Of a DNA stretch of 64,000 nt, positions 26,396 through 35,109 are shown one piece after another. A model generated the notes under the pieces. The model searched no databases. It saw only the letters and a program-made list of their open reading frames with translations, and was not told where the DNA came from. The position numbers and the translations under genes are program-made. Each line of letters begins with the position of its first letter. Position 1 is the first letter of the stretch. Where the stretch lies: the NCBI RefSeq assembly GCF_025137375.1, contig NZ_CP073720.1, positions 4,302,501 to 4,366,500 on the forward strand, read 5' to 3'. The stretch comes from Dactylosporangium fulvum. GTDB lineage: Bacteria; Actinomycetota; Actinomycetes; Mycobacteriales; Micromonosporaceae.

Positions 26396-27292
26396 GTGCG
26401 GGTCTGGCTCACGACCGGGACCGAGATCGAGCAGGGCCTCGCCCGGCTCAACCCGAGGTTGTGCTACTACGTCGTCCTCGACGTCGCCGATGCCGCGGTG
26501 GCCGATGCGGTGCTGCGGCGCCAGCCCGTCGACCGGCTGCTGCTGGCCGGCGCGGCGGCCGGGCCGAGCCTCCTGCCACTGGTCCGGAACGCCCTCGGAG
26601 ACGACCGCATCCTGAAGTACCTGCGCGGGGACTTTCCTCCGGCGACCGCGGTCCCGGACGTTCCGGTGCGGCTTGCCGAGGCGTTGCGCGGGCTCGCCCT
26701 CGGCGCGCCCGGCGACACTGTGGCGCACGGGCTGTTCCCGAGCACCGTCACCAAGCTCGCCCGGCTGGCGCTGACACTGCGGCACGAGTACCCGGCGGAG
26801 CAGGTCCTTGCCGCGGCGGAACACGCCTACGTGTCCGGCCGCCCGTACCACGCACACGACGCGGTCGCGTGTGCACTGGTACATCCCGACGTCGACACCA
26901 CGGAACTGGTCGAGCGGTACACCAAGCCCGGCTACGACTGGCGCGGGTGGCGCTCGCGGCGCAAGACCGCCCGGATCGTCGCCTGGGCACGCCGCCACGG
27001 CTACGTCGCGGAGCCGCTGCGCTGCGAGTGCCGCCACGACCGGTTCGCGCCGCCCGTGTACAGCTGGGAGGCGGGGCGGACGCTCGGCAACTGGATCATG
27101 ATCCGGCCGTTGCTGACGCTGGTGGCCCGCGATCCCGAGCAGCGGTGTGCCGTCTTCCGGTGCATCCGGTGCTCCCGGCTGTGGGCGGAGGAGGTCATCT
27201 CCATGCGCCACGGCGACCTGTACTACGGCTACCCGATCGCGGCCGCCGACGCGCTGGCCTGGCTCGCCTCGAAAGCCGCGGTGAAGCCGTAG
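26396..27292 (+). CDS. Uncharacterised protein with a C-terminal Cys cluster
   Basis: 298 residues, no recognised family. It is mixed alpha/beta (YYVVLDVADAAVADAVLRRQ) and ends with two Cys motifs, LRCECRHD and FRCIRCSRLW, that could form a zinc ribbon. The GTG start has GAGGAGG six bases upstream, so the start is well supported. It follows the XRE regulator on the same strand and may be its target. Base use matches the surroundings. No function can be assigned. Confidence 0.7.
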   Translation: MRVWLTTGTEIEQGLARLNPRLCYYVVLDVADAAVADAVLRRQPVDRLLLAGAAAGPSLLPLVRNALGDDRILKYLRGDFPPATAVPDVPVRLAEALRGLALGAPGDTVAHGLFPSTVTKLARLALTLRHEYPAEQVLAAAEHAYVSGRPYHAHDAVACALVHPDVDTTELVERYTKPGYDWRGWRSRRKTARIVAWARRHGYVAEPLRCECRHDRFAPPVYSWEAGRTLGNWIMIRPLLTLVARDPEQRCAVFRCIRCSRLWAEEVISMRHGDLYYGYPIAAADALAWLASKAAVKP

Positions 27293-27439
27293 CCGGGCCT
27301 GTCCGGTGCGCACGCATCGCGGGCCTTCCTGCCCGGGGTGGAGACGACTTCGGCGCGCCCCAGGACATCGGGGTGCTGGCCGTCGTCCGGTACCGGCTGG
27401 ACCTGGCCTAGCAGATCGCCTGGACGTACGACGTCAAGG

Positions 27440-28573
27440 TCAACGACGGGCGAACGCGAAGCGCCGGTCGGGGCGGGTGCCGGAGATGGCGAGGTCGGCG
27501 AGGACCCGTCCGATCGCGGGAGCGAACTTGAATCCGTGGCCCGAGAAGCCCGTGGCCACGACCACGGGGCCGTGACGGTCCAGGACGAAGTTGGAGTCGG
27601 GTGTGGTGGTGTACGTGCAGCTGATGGGCACCAGCACGTCGGCGTCGACACCGGGCAGCCACTGGCGGGCGTACTCGCGCAGCGCGGCCAACTGGGCGGG
27701 CTCGGGGGTGAAGTCGCGATGGTCGGGATCGACCTCGGGGCCCACGCCGTGGAAGCCGATCTTGATGCCCTGGCCCGGCGTGGCCAGCCCGTAGATCCCG
27801 CCGAAGAAGGCGCCGGCCGCCGCCGATCCCTCGGCGAACCGATGGCCGAGGCTCGGCCAGCCGTCCTCGGACTCACGGGCAGCGAAGTGGGCGGGTTGTT
27901 CCTGGGTGACCCGCAGCGGCGGCAGGGGAGCGAGGCCGCCGAGGAGCTTGCTCGCCCAGGCGTTGACGGCCACCACGACCCGGCGGGCGCGGTAGCTGCC
28001 GTTGTCCGTGTGGACGAGCACCGCGTTCTCGCTGAGCACCTCGATCGCGGTCACCGGCGTCGAGTGCAGGACGACGGCACCGGACTTCTCCGCGGCGGCC
28101 TGCAGAGCGGCGACCGACCGGTCGGCGTGGAGGCGGCCGCTGTCCGGATGGAACAGCGCCCTGGTGTCGAACCGGATGCCCGGCCAGCGTTCGGTCGCTT
28201 CCTGCGGCGTGAGCCAGTGGTGGGGCACTCCCGCGGCGGCGAGCCCGTCGGCCAGCTCGTCCAGGTAGGGGTGGTCGCCGTGGTCGACGCCGCCGGTGAC
28301 GGTGAGCAGCCGCGTGCCGGTGTGTTGCTCGAGCTCGCGCCACAACCGCCCGGCCTCCCGTGCGAGGCCGATGTGCACCGGATCGGGGTACGACAGCCGG
28401 AAGATCCGTGATGCGCCGTGCGAGGCGCCGTTGGTGTGTCCGGCGGCGAACCGCTCGAGCAGCACCACCTGGACGCGCTGGCGGGCCAGCTGCCACGCCG
28501 CCGCGGAACCCATTGCCCCGCCGCCGACCACGACGACGTCGACCGTGCCCGCTGTGCCCGCTGTGCTCGTCAT
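27440..28573 (-). CDS. Sarcosine oxidase / N-methyl-amino-acid oxidase family flavoenzyme
   Basis: 377 residues. N-terminal dinucleotide fold DVVVVGGGAMGSAAAWQLAR, then AGHTNGASHGASRIFR, typical of MSOX/SolA. The covalent-FAD Cys lies in VPISCTYTTTPDSNFV, which aligns with the MSOX CMYTxTPD motif. FSGHGFKFAPAIGRVLADL closes the FAD site. These enzymes oxidise N-methyl or other secondary amino acids to release an aldehyde and H2O2. It is the last gene of the operon with the amino-acid ABC importer, 85 bp after the binding protein, so its substrate is probably the imported compound or a derivative. Confidence 0.9.
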   Translation of the reverse strand: MTSTAGTAGTVDVVVVGGGAMGSAAAWQLARQRVQVVLLERFAAGHTNGASHGASRIFRLSYPDPVHIGLAREAGRLWRELEQHTGTRLLTVTGGVDHGDHPYLDELADGLAAAGVPHHWLTPQEATERWPGIRFDTRALFHPDSGRLHADRSVAALQAAAEKSGAVVLHSTPVTAIEVLSENAVLVHTDNGSYRARRVVVAVNAWASKLLGGLAPLPPLRVTQEQPAHFAARESEDGWPSLGHRFAEGSAAAGAFFGGIYGLATPGQGIKIGFHGVGPEVDPDHRDFTPEPAQLAALREYARQWLPGVDADVLVPISCTYTTTPDSNFVLDRHGPVVVATGFSGHGFKFAPAIGRVLADLAISGTRPDRRFAFARR

Positions 28574-28658
28574 CGCTTATCCCATGTTCGTGCGGCCCCG
28601 AAGCCGCTGGCCGGTCGACTCGATGTGTGGACCGGGCAACCGCCCGGTCCACACTGCG

Positions 28659-29672
28659 TCAGCTGTTGGACTTCGGCAGGCCGGGCGGGTTCGCCTGGGA
28701 GGTGTTCACCGCTTCGGTGTCGAGGTTGTACGCGTCGAGCCATTGCTTGTACTGGCCGTTCTGGATCAGGTAGTTGATCGCGTCCGCCAGAGCTTTGACC
28801 AAGCCGTTGTCCTTCTTGGTGGTGGCGGCGATCAAGCCCTGCTGGGTTTCACCGGCGCCCGAGTAGACCCCGGCGTTGCGGACGGCGTCGGCCGTGCCCT
28901 GGGTCGTGCTGATCTGGAACGCGATGCCCGGGTTCGGGCCGAAGTAGGCGTCGATCTGCCCGGAAACGATCGCTTTGAAGGTGTTGGGCGTGTCGGCGAA
29001 GTACTTGATCTCCAGGTTCTTGCCCTCGGCCTTCAGCTTGTCCTGCCACGCAACCAGGATCTTCTCCTGGTTGGTGCCGGCGCCGACGGCGACCTTGAGA
29101 CCGGCGAGATTCTGGTAGTTCTTGTCGAAGTTCCAGGTGTTGCCGGCCTTCACGGCGAAGCCCAGGTTGTCCTGGCGGTATGAGGCGAAGTCGTACTTCT
29201 CCTTGCGCTGTTCGGTGACGGTGATGTTCGAGAAGCCGACCTCGGTCTTGCCGGATTCGATGCCGACGAACAGGTTGTCCCAGGTGTCGTTGCTGAACTC
29301 GGGCTTGAGGCCGAGCACCGCGGCGACGAGGCGGCCGAGGTCGGGCTCCGCACCGGTGATGGTCTTGTCGTCGTCGCCGACGAAGGCGAGCGGTGGGAAG
29401 CCGGTCGGCAGTGCGCCGATGCCGATGCGCAGCTTGCCGTCGGCCTTGATGGCGTCAGGAACCTGATCCGCGATGCTCTGCTGCTTGTCGACCTTGAGCT
29501 CGGTCGGCTTGGCGATGCCCTTTGCCTGGGTGCCGACAGTCACCGTGCCGACGCTGGACTCGGCTGCCGCCGAATCCTTGTCGCTGCTCGCGCAGGCGGC
29601 GAGCCCTGCGGTGAGCACAAAGGCGAGCGCTGCGGCCGCGACTGTCCGGCCGGTTGGTCTGACGGTGGACAT
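28659..29672 (-). CDS. Amino-acid ABC transporter substrate-binding lipoprotein
   Basis: 337 residues from ATG 29672, with AAGGAG five bases upstream. The signal peptide ends in the lipobox AGLAAC, so it is a lipoprotein. The PBP2 fold of polar amino acid binders is clear: KLRIGIGALPTGFPPLAFVG, ITGAEPDLGRLVAAVLGL and YDFASYRQDNLGFAV. The ATPase and permease genes precede it on the same strand. The Cys-rich leader peptide at the head of the operon points to cystine or another sulfur amino acid as ligand, which is inference. Confidence 0.92.
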   Translation of the reverse strand: MSTVRPTGRTVAAAALAFVLTAGLAACASSDKDSAAAESSVGTVTVGTQAKGIAKPTELKVDKQQSIADQVPDAIKADGKLRIGIGALPTGFPPLAFVGDDDKTITGAEPDLGRLVAAVLGLKPEFSNDTWDNLFVGIESGKTEVGFSNITVTEQRKEKYDFASYRQDNLGFAVKAGNTWNFDKNYQNLAGLKVAVGAGTNQEKILVAWQDKLKAEGKNLEIKYFADTPNTFKAIVSGQIDAYFGPNPGIAFQISTTQGTADAVRNAGVYSGAGETQQGLIAATTKKDNGLVKALADAINYLIQNGQYKQWLDAYNLDTEAVNTSQANPPGLPKSNS

Positions 29673-29734
29673 GGTTCTCCTTCGGTAGTGACCCGAGCGG
29701 CGGGCAGCCATCGGGGGTGGTACGGGCGAGCGCC

Positions 29735-30511
29735 TCAGAGCACCTTCGACAGGAACTCCCGGGTGCGGGCCTGCTGCGGGTTGTCGAGCACCTGGAGCGG
29801 GGGGCCCTGCTCGACGATCACGCCGCCGTCGATGAACACCACGGTGTCGGCGACCTCGCGGGCGAAGCCGATCTCGTGGGTGACGATCACCAAGGTCGTG
29901 CCGCTGTCGGCGAGCCGCCGGATCACCGAGAGCACCTCCCCGACCAGTTCGGGATCGAGCGCGGAGGTCGGCTCGTCGAACAACAGCAGGTTGGGCTCCA
30001 GCGCCATCGCGCGGGCGATCGCGACGCGCTGCTGCTGGCCGCCGGAGAGCTGGCGCGGGTACGCGTCGCCGCGGTCGCCGAGGCCGACCTCGGCCAGCAG
30101 TTCGACTGCCCGATCGCGGGCGGCGGGCTTTGCGAGCCGCTTGTGCGCGACCAGCGGCTCCGCGACGTTGTCCCGGGCGGTGAGGTTGGGGAACAGGTTG
30201 AAGCTCTGCGCGACGAAGCCGATGCGGGTGCGCTGGTGCCGTACTGCCCGTTGGGACAGCTCGTGCAGCCGGGCACCGCGGACCTCGACGCCGATCAGCT
30301 CGCCGTGCACGGCGACGTACCCGAGGTCGGGCCGCTCGAGGTGGTTGATCGTGCGCAACAGCGTCGACTTGCCCGAACCGGACGGTCCGAGGATCGCGAT
30401 GACGTCGCCGGGGCGGACGGTCAGGTCGACGCCCTTGAGCACTTCCCGTGCGCCGAAGGACTTGTGCACGTTGCGGATCTCGAGCGCCGCCGTGTCGAGC
30501 GTCGTCGTCAT
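29735..30511 (-). CDS. Polar amino-acid ABC transporter ATPase
   Basis: 258 residues from ATG 30511. Walker A is GPSGSGKSTLLR, signature LSGGQQQRVAIARA, Walker B LLLFDEPTSALD, switch His in VIVTHEIGFA. The closest pattern is the GlnQ/TcyC class that energises amino-acid importers. The start shares a base with the permease stop (TGATG) and has GGAGG seven bases upstream. Cytoplasmic subunit of the importer. Confidence 0.95.
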   Translation of the reverse strand: MTTTLDTAALEIRNVHKSFGAREVLKGVDLTVRPGDVIAILGPSGSGKSTLLRTINHLERPDLGYVAVHGELIGVEVRGARLHELSQRAVRHQRTRIGFVAQSFNLFPNLTARDNVAEPLVAHKRLAKPAARDRAVELLAEVGLGDRGDAYPRQLSGGQQQRVAIARAMALEPNLLLFDEPTSALDPELVGEVLSVIRRLADSGTTLVIVTHEIGFAREVADTVVFIDGGVIVEQGPPLQVLDNPQQARTREFLSKVL

Positions 30512-31509
30512 CAGAATCCCCTCCGGGTCAGGCGAACGCCGACGAGCCGGCCCCACGAGTCGACGCTGAAGCGCCGCAGCCGCTGGACCGGGGTGGGTGG
30601 TAGCGCGTGGACGCTGCCCCGGGCGAAGTAGCGCTCGACGTAGAACTGCACGATCGACAGTGCCGCGGTGAGGAGCAGGTACCAGGCCGCGCCGACGATC
30701 AGGATCGGCACGAGCGACTCAGGGTGCCGCGACTCCAGCACGAACACCGCGCCGAACAGGTCGAGCAGCGAGACGTAGTAGACCAGCGAGCTGGCCTTGA
30801 TCAGGCCGACGAGCTGGTTGCCGTACGCCGGGACGATCGAGCGCAGCGCTTGGGGCAGTACGATCCGTCGCAGTTGCCGGGCCTTGGACAGGCCGAGTGC
30901 GTTGGCGGCCTCGATCTGGCCGTGTTCGACCGACAGGATGCCGCCGCGGATCACCTCCGCCGAGTACGCTGCCTCGTTCAAGCCCAGCGCGATGACGCCG
31001 ATGGCCAGCGGCGTGAGGCTGCTGGTCTCGACTTCGGCGAAGACCGGCCCCCACGGAACGCCGACGCCGAGCCGCGGGTAGAAGTACGAGAAGTTGAAGG
31101 TGATGATCAGCAGCAGCGGCAGCGGCAATGCGCGGAAGAACCACACGTACGCCCACGCCAGGCCGGCGATCAGCGGGTTCGTCGACAGCCGGCCGAGGGC
31201 GACGATCACGCCGAGGAGGAGGCCGACCACCGCGCTCAGACCGACGACCTTCAGTGTGACCACGACGCCGTCGAGGATCGACGCACGGGTGAAGTACGGC
31301 CAGAACTTGTGCCACTCGTAGCGGGTGTTGGTGAAGATGCCGGAGACGACCTGGGCGAGCACCACCAGCACGACCGCGCTGACGATCCAGCGCCACGGGC
31401 GCAGCCGCGGCGTGACCCGGCGCCGCGCGACCTGCGGGTCGACCTGGCTGACGCGGCCGACGGCCGGTGAACGTTCGGGTGACGGTTTCAGGGCTACGGG
31501 CTCGCTCAT
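30511..31509 (-). CDS. Polar amino-acid ABC transporter permease
   Basis: 332 residues. A basic, Pro-rich N-terminal tail precedes the HisM/GlnP-type membrane domain with the EAA loop (VEHGQIEAANALGLSKARQL) and AYSAEVIRGGILS. Five or six helices, for example VVLVVLAQVVSGIF and ILIVGAAWYLLLTAALSI. It is the first structural gene of the importer operon, preceded by a 290-nt leader carrying a short Cys-rich reading frame. Confidence 0.93.
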   Translation of the reverse strand: MSEPVALKPSPERSPAVGRVSQVDPQVARRRVTPRLRPWRWIVSAVVLVVLAQVVSGIFTNTRYEWHKFWPYFTRASILDGVVVTLKVVGLSAVVGLLLGVIVALGRLSTNPLIAGLAWAYVWFFRALPLPLLLIITFNFSYFYPRLGVGVPWGPVFAEVETSSLTPLAIGVIALGLNEAAYSAEVIRGGILSVEHGQIEAANALGLSKARQLRRIVLPQALRSIVPAYGNQLVGLIKASSLVYYVSLLDLFGAVFVLESRHPESLVPILIVGAAWYLLLTAALSIVQFYVERYFARGSVHALPPTPVQRLRRFSVDSWGRLVGVRLTRRGF

Positions 31510-31644
31510 CCGGGTGGCTCCATCGGGTGTGACGGCAAGCCCGCGCCGCCGGGGCGCGAGCAGGTGGAGATTCGGGGTGCGGGACGCCTTCGGCCTGCCC
31601 CAGGGGCGGCGGCCGTCAGGTGTGCGCGGGACGTGGGTCCGGGG

Positions 31645-31746
31645 TCAGCCGCGCCGACATGCGCAACGATGCGCGCTGCCGACACAGGCGAGGTTGGTGC
31701 AGCGGCGGGCGAGGACCTCACGATCGAGCCTGTGCGCGCTACTCAT
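31645..31746 (-). CDS. Cys-rich leader peptide of the amino-acid importer operon
   Basis: A 33-codon frame from the ATG at 31746 with AGAGGAG seven bases upstream. The peptide starts MSSAHRLDREVL and continues ARRCTNLACVGSAHRCACR, with four Cys in 15 residues. Actinobacterial leader peptides of sulfur and cysteine genes share the pattern RR-H-V-D-L-x-R-V-x-S-A-x-C, and RRCTNLACVGSAHRC fits it position by position. It lies between the promoter and the permease start, with a GC-rich hairpin region (GCCCCAGGGGC) downstream. Probably a cysteine-responsive attenuator. Confidence 0.75.
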   Translation of the reverse strand: MSSAHRLDREVLARRCTNLACVGSAHRCACRRG

Positions 31747-31798
31747 CGTGCCGCTCCTCTGCCGACAGATTTGCCTTGCTCCGCATCCGTTACTGGGC

Positions 31799-31828
31799 AA
31801 CCTAGGGACCGTCGGGGTAAGTTGTCAA
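31799..31828 (-). promoter_or_regulatory. Sigma-A-type promoter of the importer operon
   Basis: On the minus strand TTGACA (31828-31823) and TAGGTT (31804-31799) are separated by 18 bases. It lies about 50 bases upstream of the leader peptide. The flanking sequence CTAGTTTTCCGGTAGGGATTG is unusually AT-rich for the region and may hold a regulator site. Confidence 0.6.
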
Positions 31829-31954
31829 TCCCTACCGGAAAACTAGTATTTAGCTCTCCGTGATCGTTTCCACCGGGCAGCCGCATCCACCTCGACGATC
31901 GGCGAATCTGTGATGGATCTCAATGACTACATCGTGCTCGACAAATCCGCCGGA

Positions 31955-33259
31955 TCACTCTTCGGCGCCGGCGCGCTCCAAGGGCAGGCCGAGGTTGTCG
32001 CGCAGGGTCGGGCCGAGGTAGTCGTCCTTGACGATGCCGCGTTTGCGCAAGTGGTGCAGCAGTCCGTCGACGACGAAGTCGTGCTGGTGCGGGTCGGTCA
32101 GGCCGCCGACCGACAGCACGTCGAGCACGCCCGCCCGGAACCGCTCCTCGACGGCGTCGGCGAGCTGCTCGGGGGTTCCGGCGACACTCCAGTGCCCGGT
32201 GTCCTGGGCGGCGATGATGAGCTCGCGGAGGGTGTAGCCCCGGCGGATGTACCCGCTGAAGATCTCCACGCGGCCACGGCGGCGGTGCACGGAGGTCACG
32301 TCCGGCAGCAGGCTCTCGGGCAGCGGCGCGTCGAGCGGGGCCTCCGACAGGTCGACGCCGCCGCCGAGCATGTCGGCGACCAGGGCTCGGCCGGCCTCGA
32401 AGTCGATCGCCTCATGCCGCTCGCGGACCAGCCGCCGCGCCTCCGCCTCGGTCGCGCCGAACGTGGCGTGGAACGAACTGAAGATGAGCGGCAGCCCCGG
32501 CCGGCGGCCGAGCGCAACCGCCCGACCGCGGATCCGGTCGGTGTAGTCCCGTGCACTGTCCATGGTGGACAAAGCGGTGAAGACGACCTCGGCGTACCGG
32601 GCGCCGAGCTCGATGCCGGCTGCCGACTGCCCGGCCTGGATCAGCACCGGCCGCCCCTGCGGCAGCGGCGGGATGTTCAGCGGGCCGGCGACGGTGAAGT
32701 ACCTGCCGGCGTGGTTGATCGGCCGGACGCGGTCCGGGGCGAGGGTCGCCCGCCCGTCCGGGCCGAGCCGCAGCGCGCCCGGCCGCCAGCTGTCCCAGAG
32801 CGCGTTGACCACGTCGAGCGTCTCGGCGGCCCGCGCGTAGCGCTCCTCCGGGCTGGGCAGGCCGTCCGGGCCGAAGTTCTCCTCGCCGATCGCCGACGTG
32901 ACGAGGTTCCACGCCGCCCGGCCGTTGCTGACGTGGTCGAGCGTGCCGAACAGGCGGGCCAGGTTGTACGGGTGGTGGAACGTGGTCGACACCGTGGCGA
33001 TGAGCCCGACCTTGGACGTCACCTGGCTCAGGGCGGACACGTAGACCAGCGGCTCCTGCGCCCCGATGGTGCCCTGCGCGCCGAAGGTGAGCAGGTCGGG
33101 CACGAAGAGCGCGTCGATGCGGGCCGCCTCGGCCAGCTCGGCCACCCTCCGTGCGGTGTCTACTGTGGACTTCTCCGGATCCAGCGCCAGCTCGTACGGG
33201 CCGGGATGCCCGCCCGCGCCGGTGACGATGGCGAGGGTGCGGGGTGGACGCGCCGTCAT
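31955..33259 (-). CDS. NtaA/SnaA/SoxA family FMN-dependent monooxygenase
   Basis: 434 residues, two-component luciferase-like monooxygenase needing FMNH2 from a separate reductase. Signatures: RIDALFVPDLLTF, ATVSTTFHHPYNLARLFGTL, NGRAAWNLVTSAIGEENFG, YARAAETLDVVNALWDSW and LIQAGQSAAGIELGARYAEV. Family members include YxeK and CmoJ (S-alkylcysteine catabolism) and NtaA/EmoA (aminopolycarboxylate cleavage). A flavin reductase gene at 35106-35630 could supply FMNH2. The importer operon follows on the same strand. Its own promoter region contains the palindrome at 33275. Confidence 0.93.
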   Translation of the reverse strand: MTARPPRTLAIVTGAGGHPGPYELALDPEKSTVDTARRVAELAEAARIDALFVPDLLTFGAQGTIGAQEPLVYVSALSQVTSKVGLIATVSTTFHHPYNLARLFGTLDHVSNGRAAWNLVTSAIGEENFGPDGLPSPEERYARAAETLDVVNALWDSWRPGALRLGPDGRATLAPDRVRPINHAGRYFTVAGPLNIPPLPQGRPVLIQAGQSAAGIELGARYAEVVFTALSTMDSARDYTDRIRGRAVALGRRPGLPLIFSSFHATFGATEAEARRLVRERHEAIDFEAGRALVADMLGGGVDLSEAPLDAPLPESLLPDVTSVHRRRGRVEIFSGYIRRGYTLRELIIAAQDTGHWSVAGTPEQLADAVEERFRAGVLDVLSVGGLTDPHQHDFVVDGLLHHLRKRGIVKDDYLGPTLRDNLGLPLERAGAEE

Positions 33260-33274
33260 GCGGACACGATATTC

Positions 33275-33289
33275 CTATCGATCTGATAG
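33275..33289. promoter_or_regulatory. Inverted repeat CTATC-N5-GATAG upstream of the FMN monooxygenase
   Basis: CTATCGATCTGATAG is a perfect 5+5 inverted repeat 16 bases before the monooxygenase start, in an AT-rich patch where the promoter must lie. Candidate repressor site. Confidence 0.45.
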
Positions 33290-33435
33290 TGAAAAGATGT
33301 CGGCCGTCACAGACGTTCCTGCCGTGCGGAGGTGCTGGCCATGCCGTCCGGCCGCTGTCGCCTCGACAAAACTCGACTGAATGCATAGGATTTATGGGGC
33401 GGCTGGGTGTCGGCGTGCGGCAGTGGAGGAGACCG

Positions 33436-33504
33436 GTGTCCGCTTCGCGCAAGGCCGTGGTGGTGACTGCCGCCGGCATCGGCATCGACCGGACGTCCGC
33501 GTGA
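33436..33504 (+). CDS. 22-codon reading frame coupled to the SDR gene
   Basis: GTG at 33436 with GGAGGAG five bases upstream starts MSASRKAVVVTAAGIGIDRT. The stop overlaps the GTG of the dehydrogenase gene (GTGA at 33501). The good ribosome site and exact overlap suggest that ribosomes reach the downstream gene through it, so it could be a leader peptide. No known family. Confidence 0.45.
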   Translation: MSASRKAVVVTAAGIGIDRTSA

Positions 33505-34391
33505 AGACGATCGTGATCACCGGCGGCACGGACGGCATCGGCCGCGCACTCGCCGAGGAGCGGCTCAGCCGGGGAGACCGCGTCATGGTGATCGCGCGCG
33601 ACCCGGCGAAAGGCCGGGCCTGGCTCGACCACGCCGCCGCGGCCGGAGCCGCCGATCGTGCCTGGTTCGTCGCGGCGGACCTGAGCCTGGTGGCCGAGAC
33701 GCGCAAGGCCGTCGACACGGTGACGTCAGCCGTCGCGGCGGTCGACGCCCTCGTGCTGTGCGCGCGGCGCTACCGCAGCGAGCGGACGGAGACGCCCGAG
33801 GGCATCGAGGAGAACTTCGCGCTGTTCTACCTGAGCCGTTATCTCCTCGGGCACGGCCTCGCCCCGGCACTGGCCCGGGCGGCACGCCCGGTGGTGGTCA
33901 ACGTGGCCGGTCCCGGCGCCGAGCTCGGCGTGGTGCGCTGGCACGACCTCGAGCTGCGCAGCGACTACCACGGCGGTGCCGCGCTGGGTCAGGGCGGCAA
34001 GCTCAACGACCTGCTCGGCGTCGCGTTCGCGCAACGCTACCCGGGGATTGCCTACGTCCTCGTACATCCGGGCGTCACCGCGACCGGCTTCTCCGGCACC
34101 TACGACGCTGCGACGCGCGTACACGTCGAAGCGATGCGCCGCACCGCGAAGCCGGTCTCCGCCGCGCTCCCGCCGATCCTCGCCGCGATCGACGAGCCGG
34201 CCGGCGCGCTGACCGCGTTTGTCGAGGGCCGCCGGATCGCCGTCGACGGACCGGACTTCGACCCTGGCGCGGCGGCCCGGCTGTGGGCGCTGACCAAGGA
34301 CCGGCTGGCCGGGCCGGCGCCGGCCACGACCGCGTCGAGGACTCCGGACACGGTCAAGCCGGCTGGTTCTCCGGCACCCGCACCATGCTGA
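33501..34391 (+). CDS. Short-chain dehydrogenase/reductase
   Basis: 296 residues from GTG 33501. TIVITGGTDGIGRALAEERL is the glycine-rich NAD(P) site, VDALVLCARRY corresponds to the NNAG strand. The family's YxxxK is not obvious: after AGPGAELGVVRWHDL comes GGKLNDLLGVAFAQRYPGIAY, where a Gly-Lys replaces the usual Tyr-x3-Lys. It looks like a divergent, WWOX/retinol-dehydrogenase-like SDR with a doubtful active site. It overlaps the end of the convergent GNAT gene by 38 bp. Confidence 0.8.
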   Translation: MKTIVITGGTDGIGRALAEERLSRGDRVMVIARDPAKGRAWLDHAAAAGAADRAWFVAADLSLVAETRKAVDTVTSAVAAVDALVLCARRYRSERTETPEGIEENFALFYLSRYLLGHGLAPALARAARPVVVNVAGPGAELGVVRWHDLELRSDYHGGAALGQGGKLNDLLGVAFAQRYPGIAYVLVHPGVTATGFSGTYDAATRVHVEAMRRTAKPVSAALPPILAAIDEPAGALTAFVEGRRIAVDGPDFDPGAAARLWALTKDRLAGPAPATTASRTPDTVKPAGSPAPAPC

Positions 34392-35109
34392 ACGTGGTGC
34401 GGCGGCGCAGCTTGAAGCCGATGGACTCGTACAGCCGGATGGCGTTGGTGTTGGTCGCCGCGGCGTGCAGGAACGGTGTCTCGCCGCGGCGGCGGATGCC
34501 GGCGGCGACCGCCCGGACGAGCCGGGTGGCGAGCCCCTGCCCGCGGTGCGCGGGATCGGTGCAGACCGCGCTGATCTCGGTCCAGCCGGGCGGGTGCAGC
34601 CGTTCGCCGGCCATCGCGACGAGCGCGCCGTCCCGGCGGATGCCCAGGTATGTGCCGAGCTCGATGGTACGCGGCCGGAACGGCCCGGGCTTGGTCCGCT
34701 CGATGAGGGCGAGGATCTCCGGCACGTCGGCGGCGGTGAGCGGCACCGCCTCGGGGTCGTCGGCGACGTCGACGGCGACGTCGACCAGCTGGACGCCGCC
34801 GTCGCGGGCGACGACGTCCCAGCCGTCCGGCGGGGTCAGGCTGGTGCCGGTCAGGGCGATCGTCGCGCCCGGGCCGACGAGTCCGGCGAGGTCGTCCCAC
34901 ACCCGCTCGTCGGCCTGGCCGGAGACGGTGACGAACGGTGCGACGTCCGGGTGGTAGCGGGCGGCCTGTCCCCGGATTTCGGCGAAGGGCCGGTGGTGCG
35001 GCCCGGTGAGGGCCGCCCAGACGACGCTGTCGAGAATCTCGCTCGTGGTGCTGTCGGTCGGCGGGTCGGGCGGGTCGACCGCGGACGTCGGGGAGGACAC
35101 CAGGCTCAT
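34354..35109 (-). CDS. GNAT acetyltransferase with N-terminal extension
   Basis: 251 residues. The first ~110 residues (ILDSVVWAALTGPHHRPFAE and GATIALTGTSLTPPDGWDVV) are the extension found in a group of actinobacterial GNATs. The catalytic half has the acetyl-CoA loop TDPAHRGQGLATRLVRAVAA and AIRLYESIGFKLRR. Its ATG overlaps the flavin reductase stop by four bases, so both come from one transcript. Beside an FMN monooxygenase and an amino-acid importer it recalls SnaA/SnaB, which N-acetylate S-modified cysteines before oxidation. Confidence 0.85.
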   Translation of the reverse strand: MSLVSSPTSAVDPPDPPTDSTTSEILDSVVWAALTGPHHRPFAEIRGQAARYHPDVAPFVTVSGQADERVWDDLAGLVGPGATIALTGTSLTPPDGWDVVARDGGVQLVDVAVDVADDPEAVPLTAADVPEILALIERTKPGPFRPRTIELGTYLGIRRDGALVAMAGERLHPPGWTEISAVCTDPAHRGQGLATRLVRAVAAGIRRRGETPFLHAAATNTNAIRLYESIGFKLRRRTTFSMVRVPENQPA

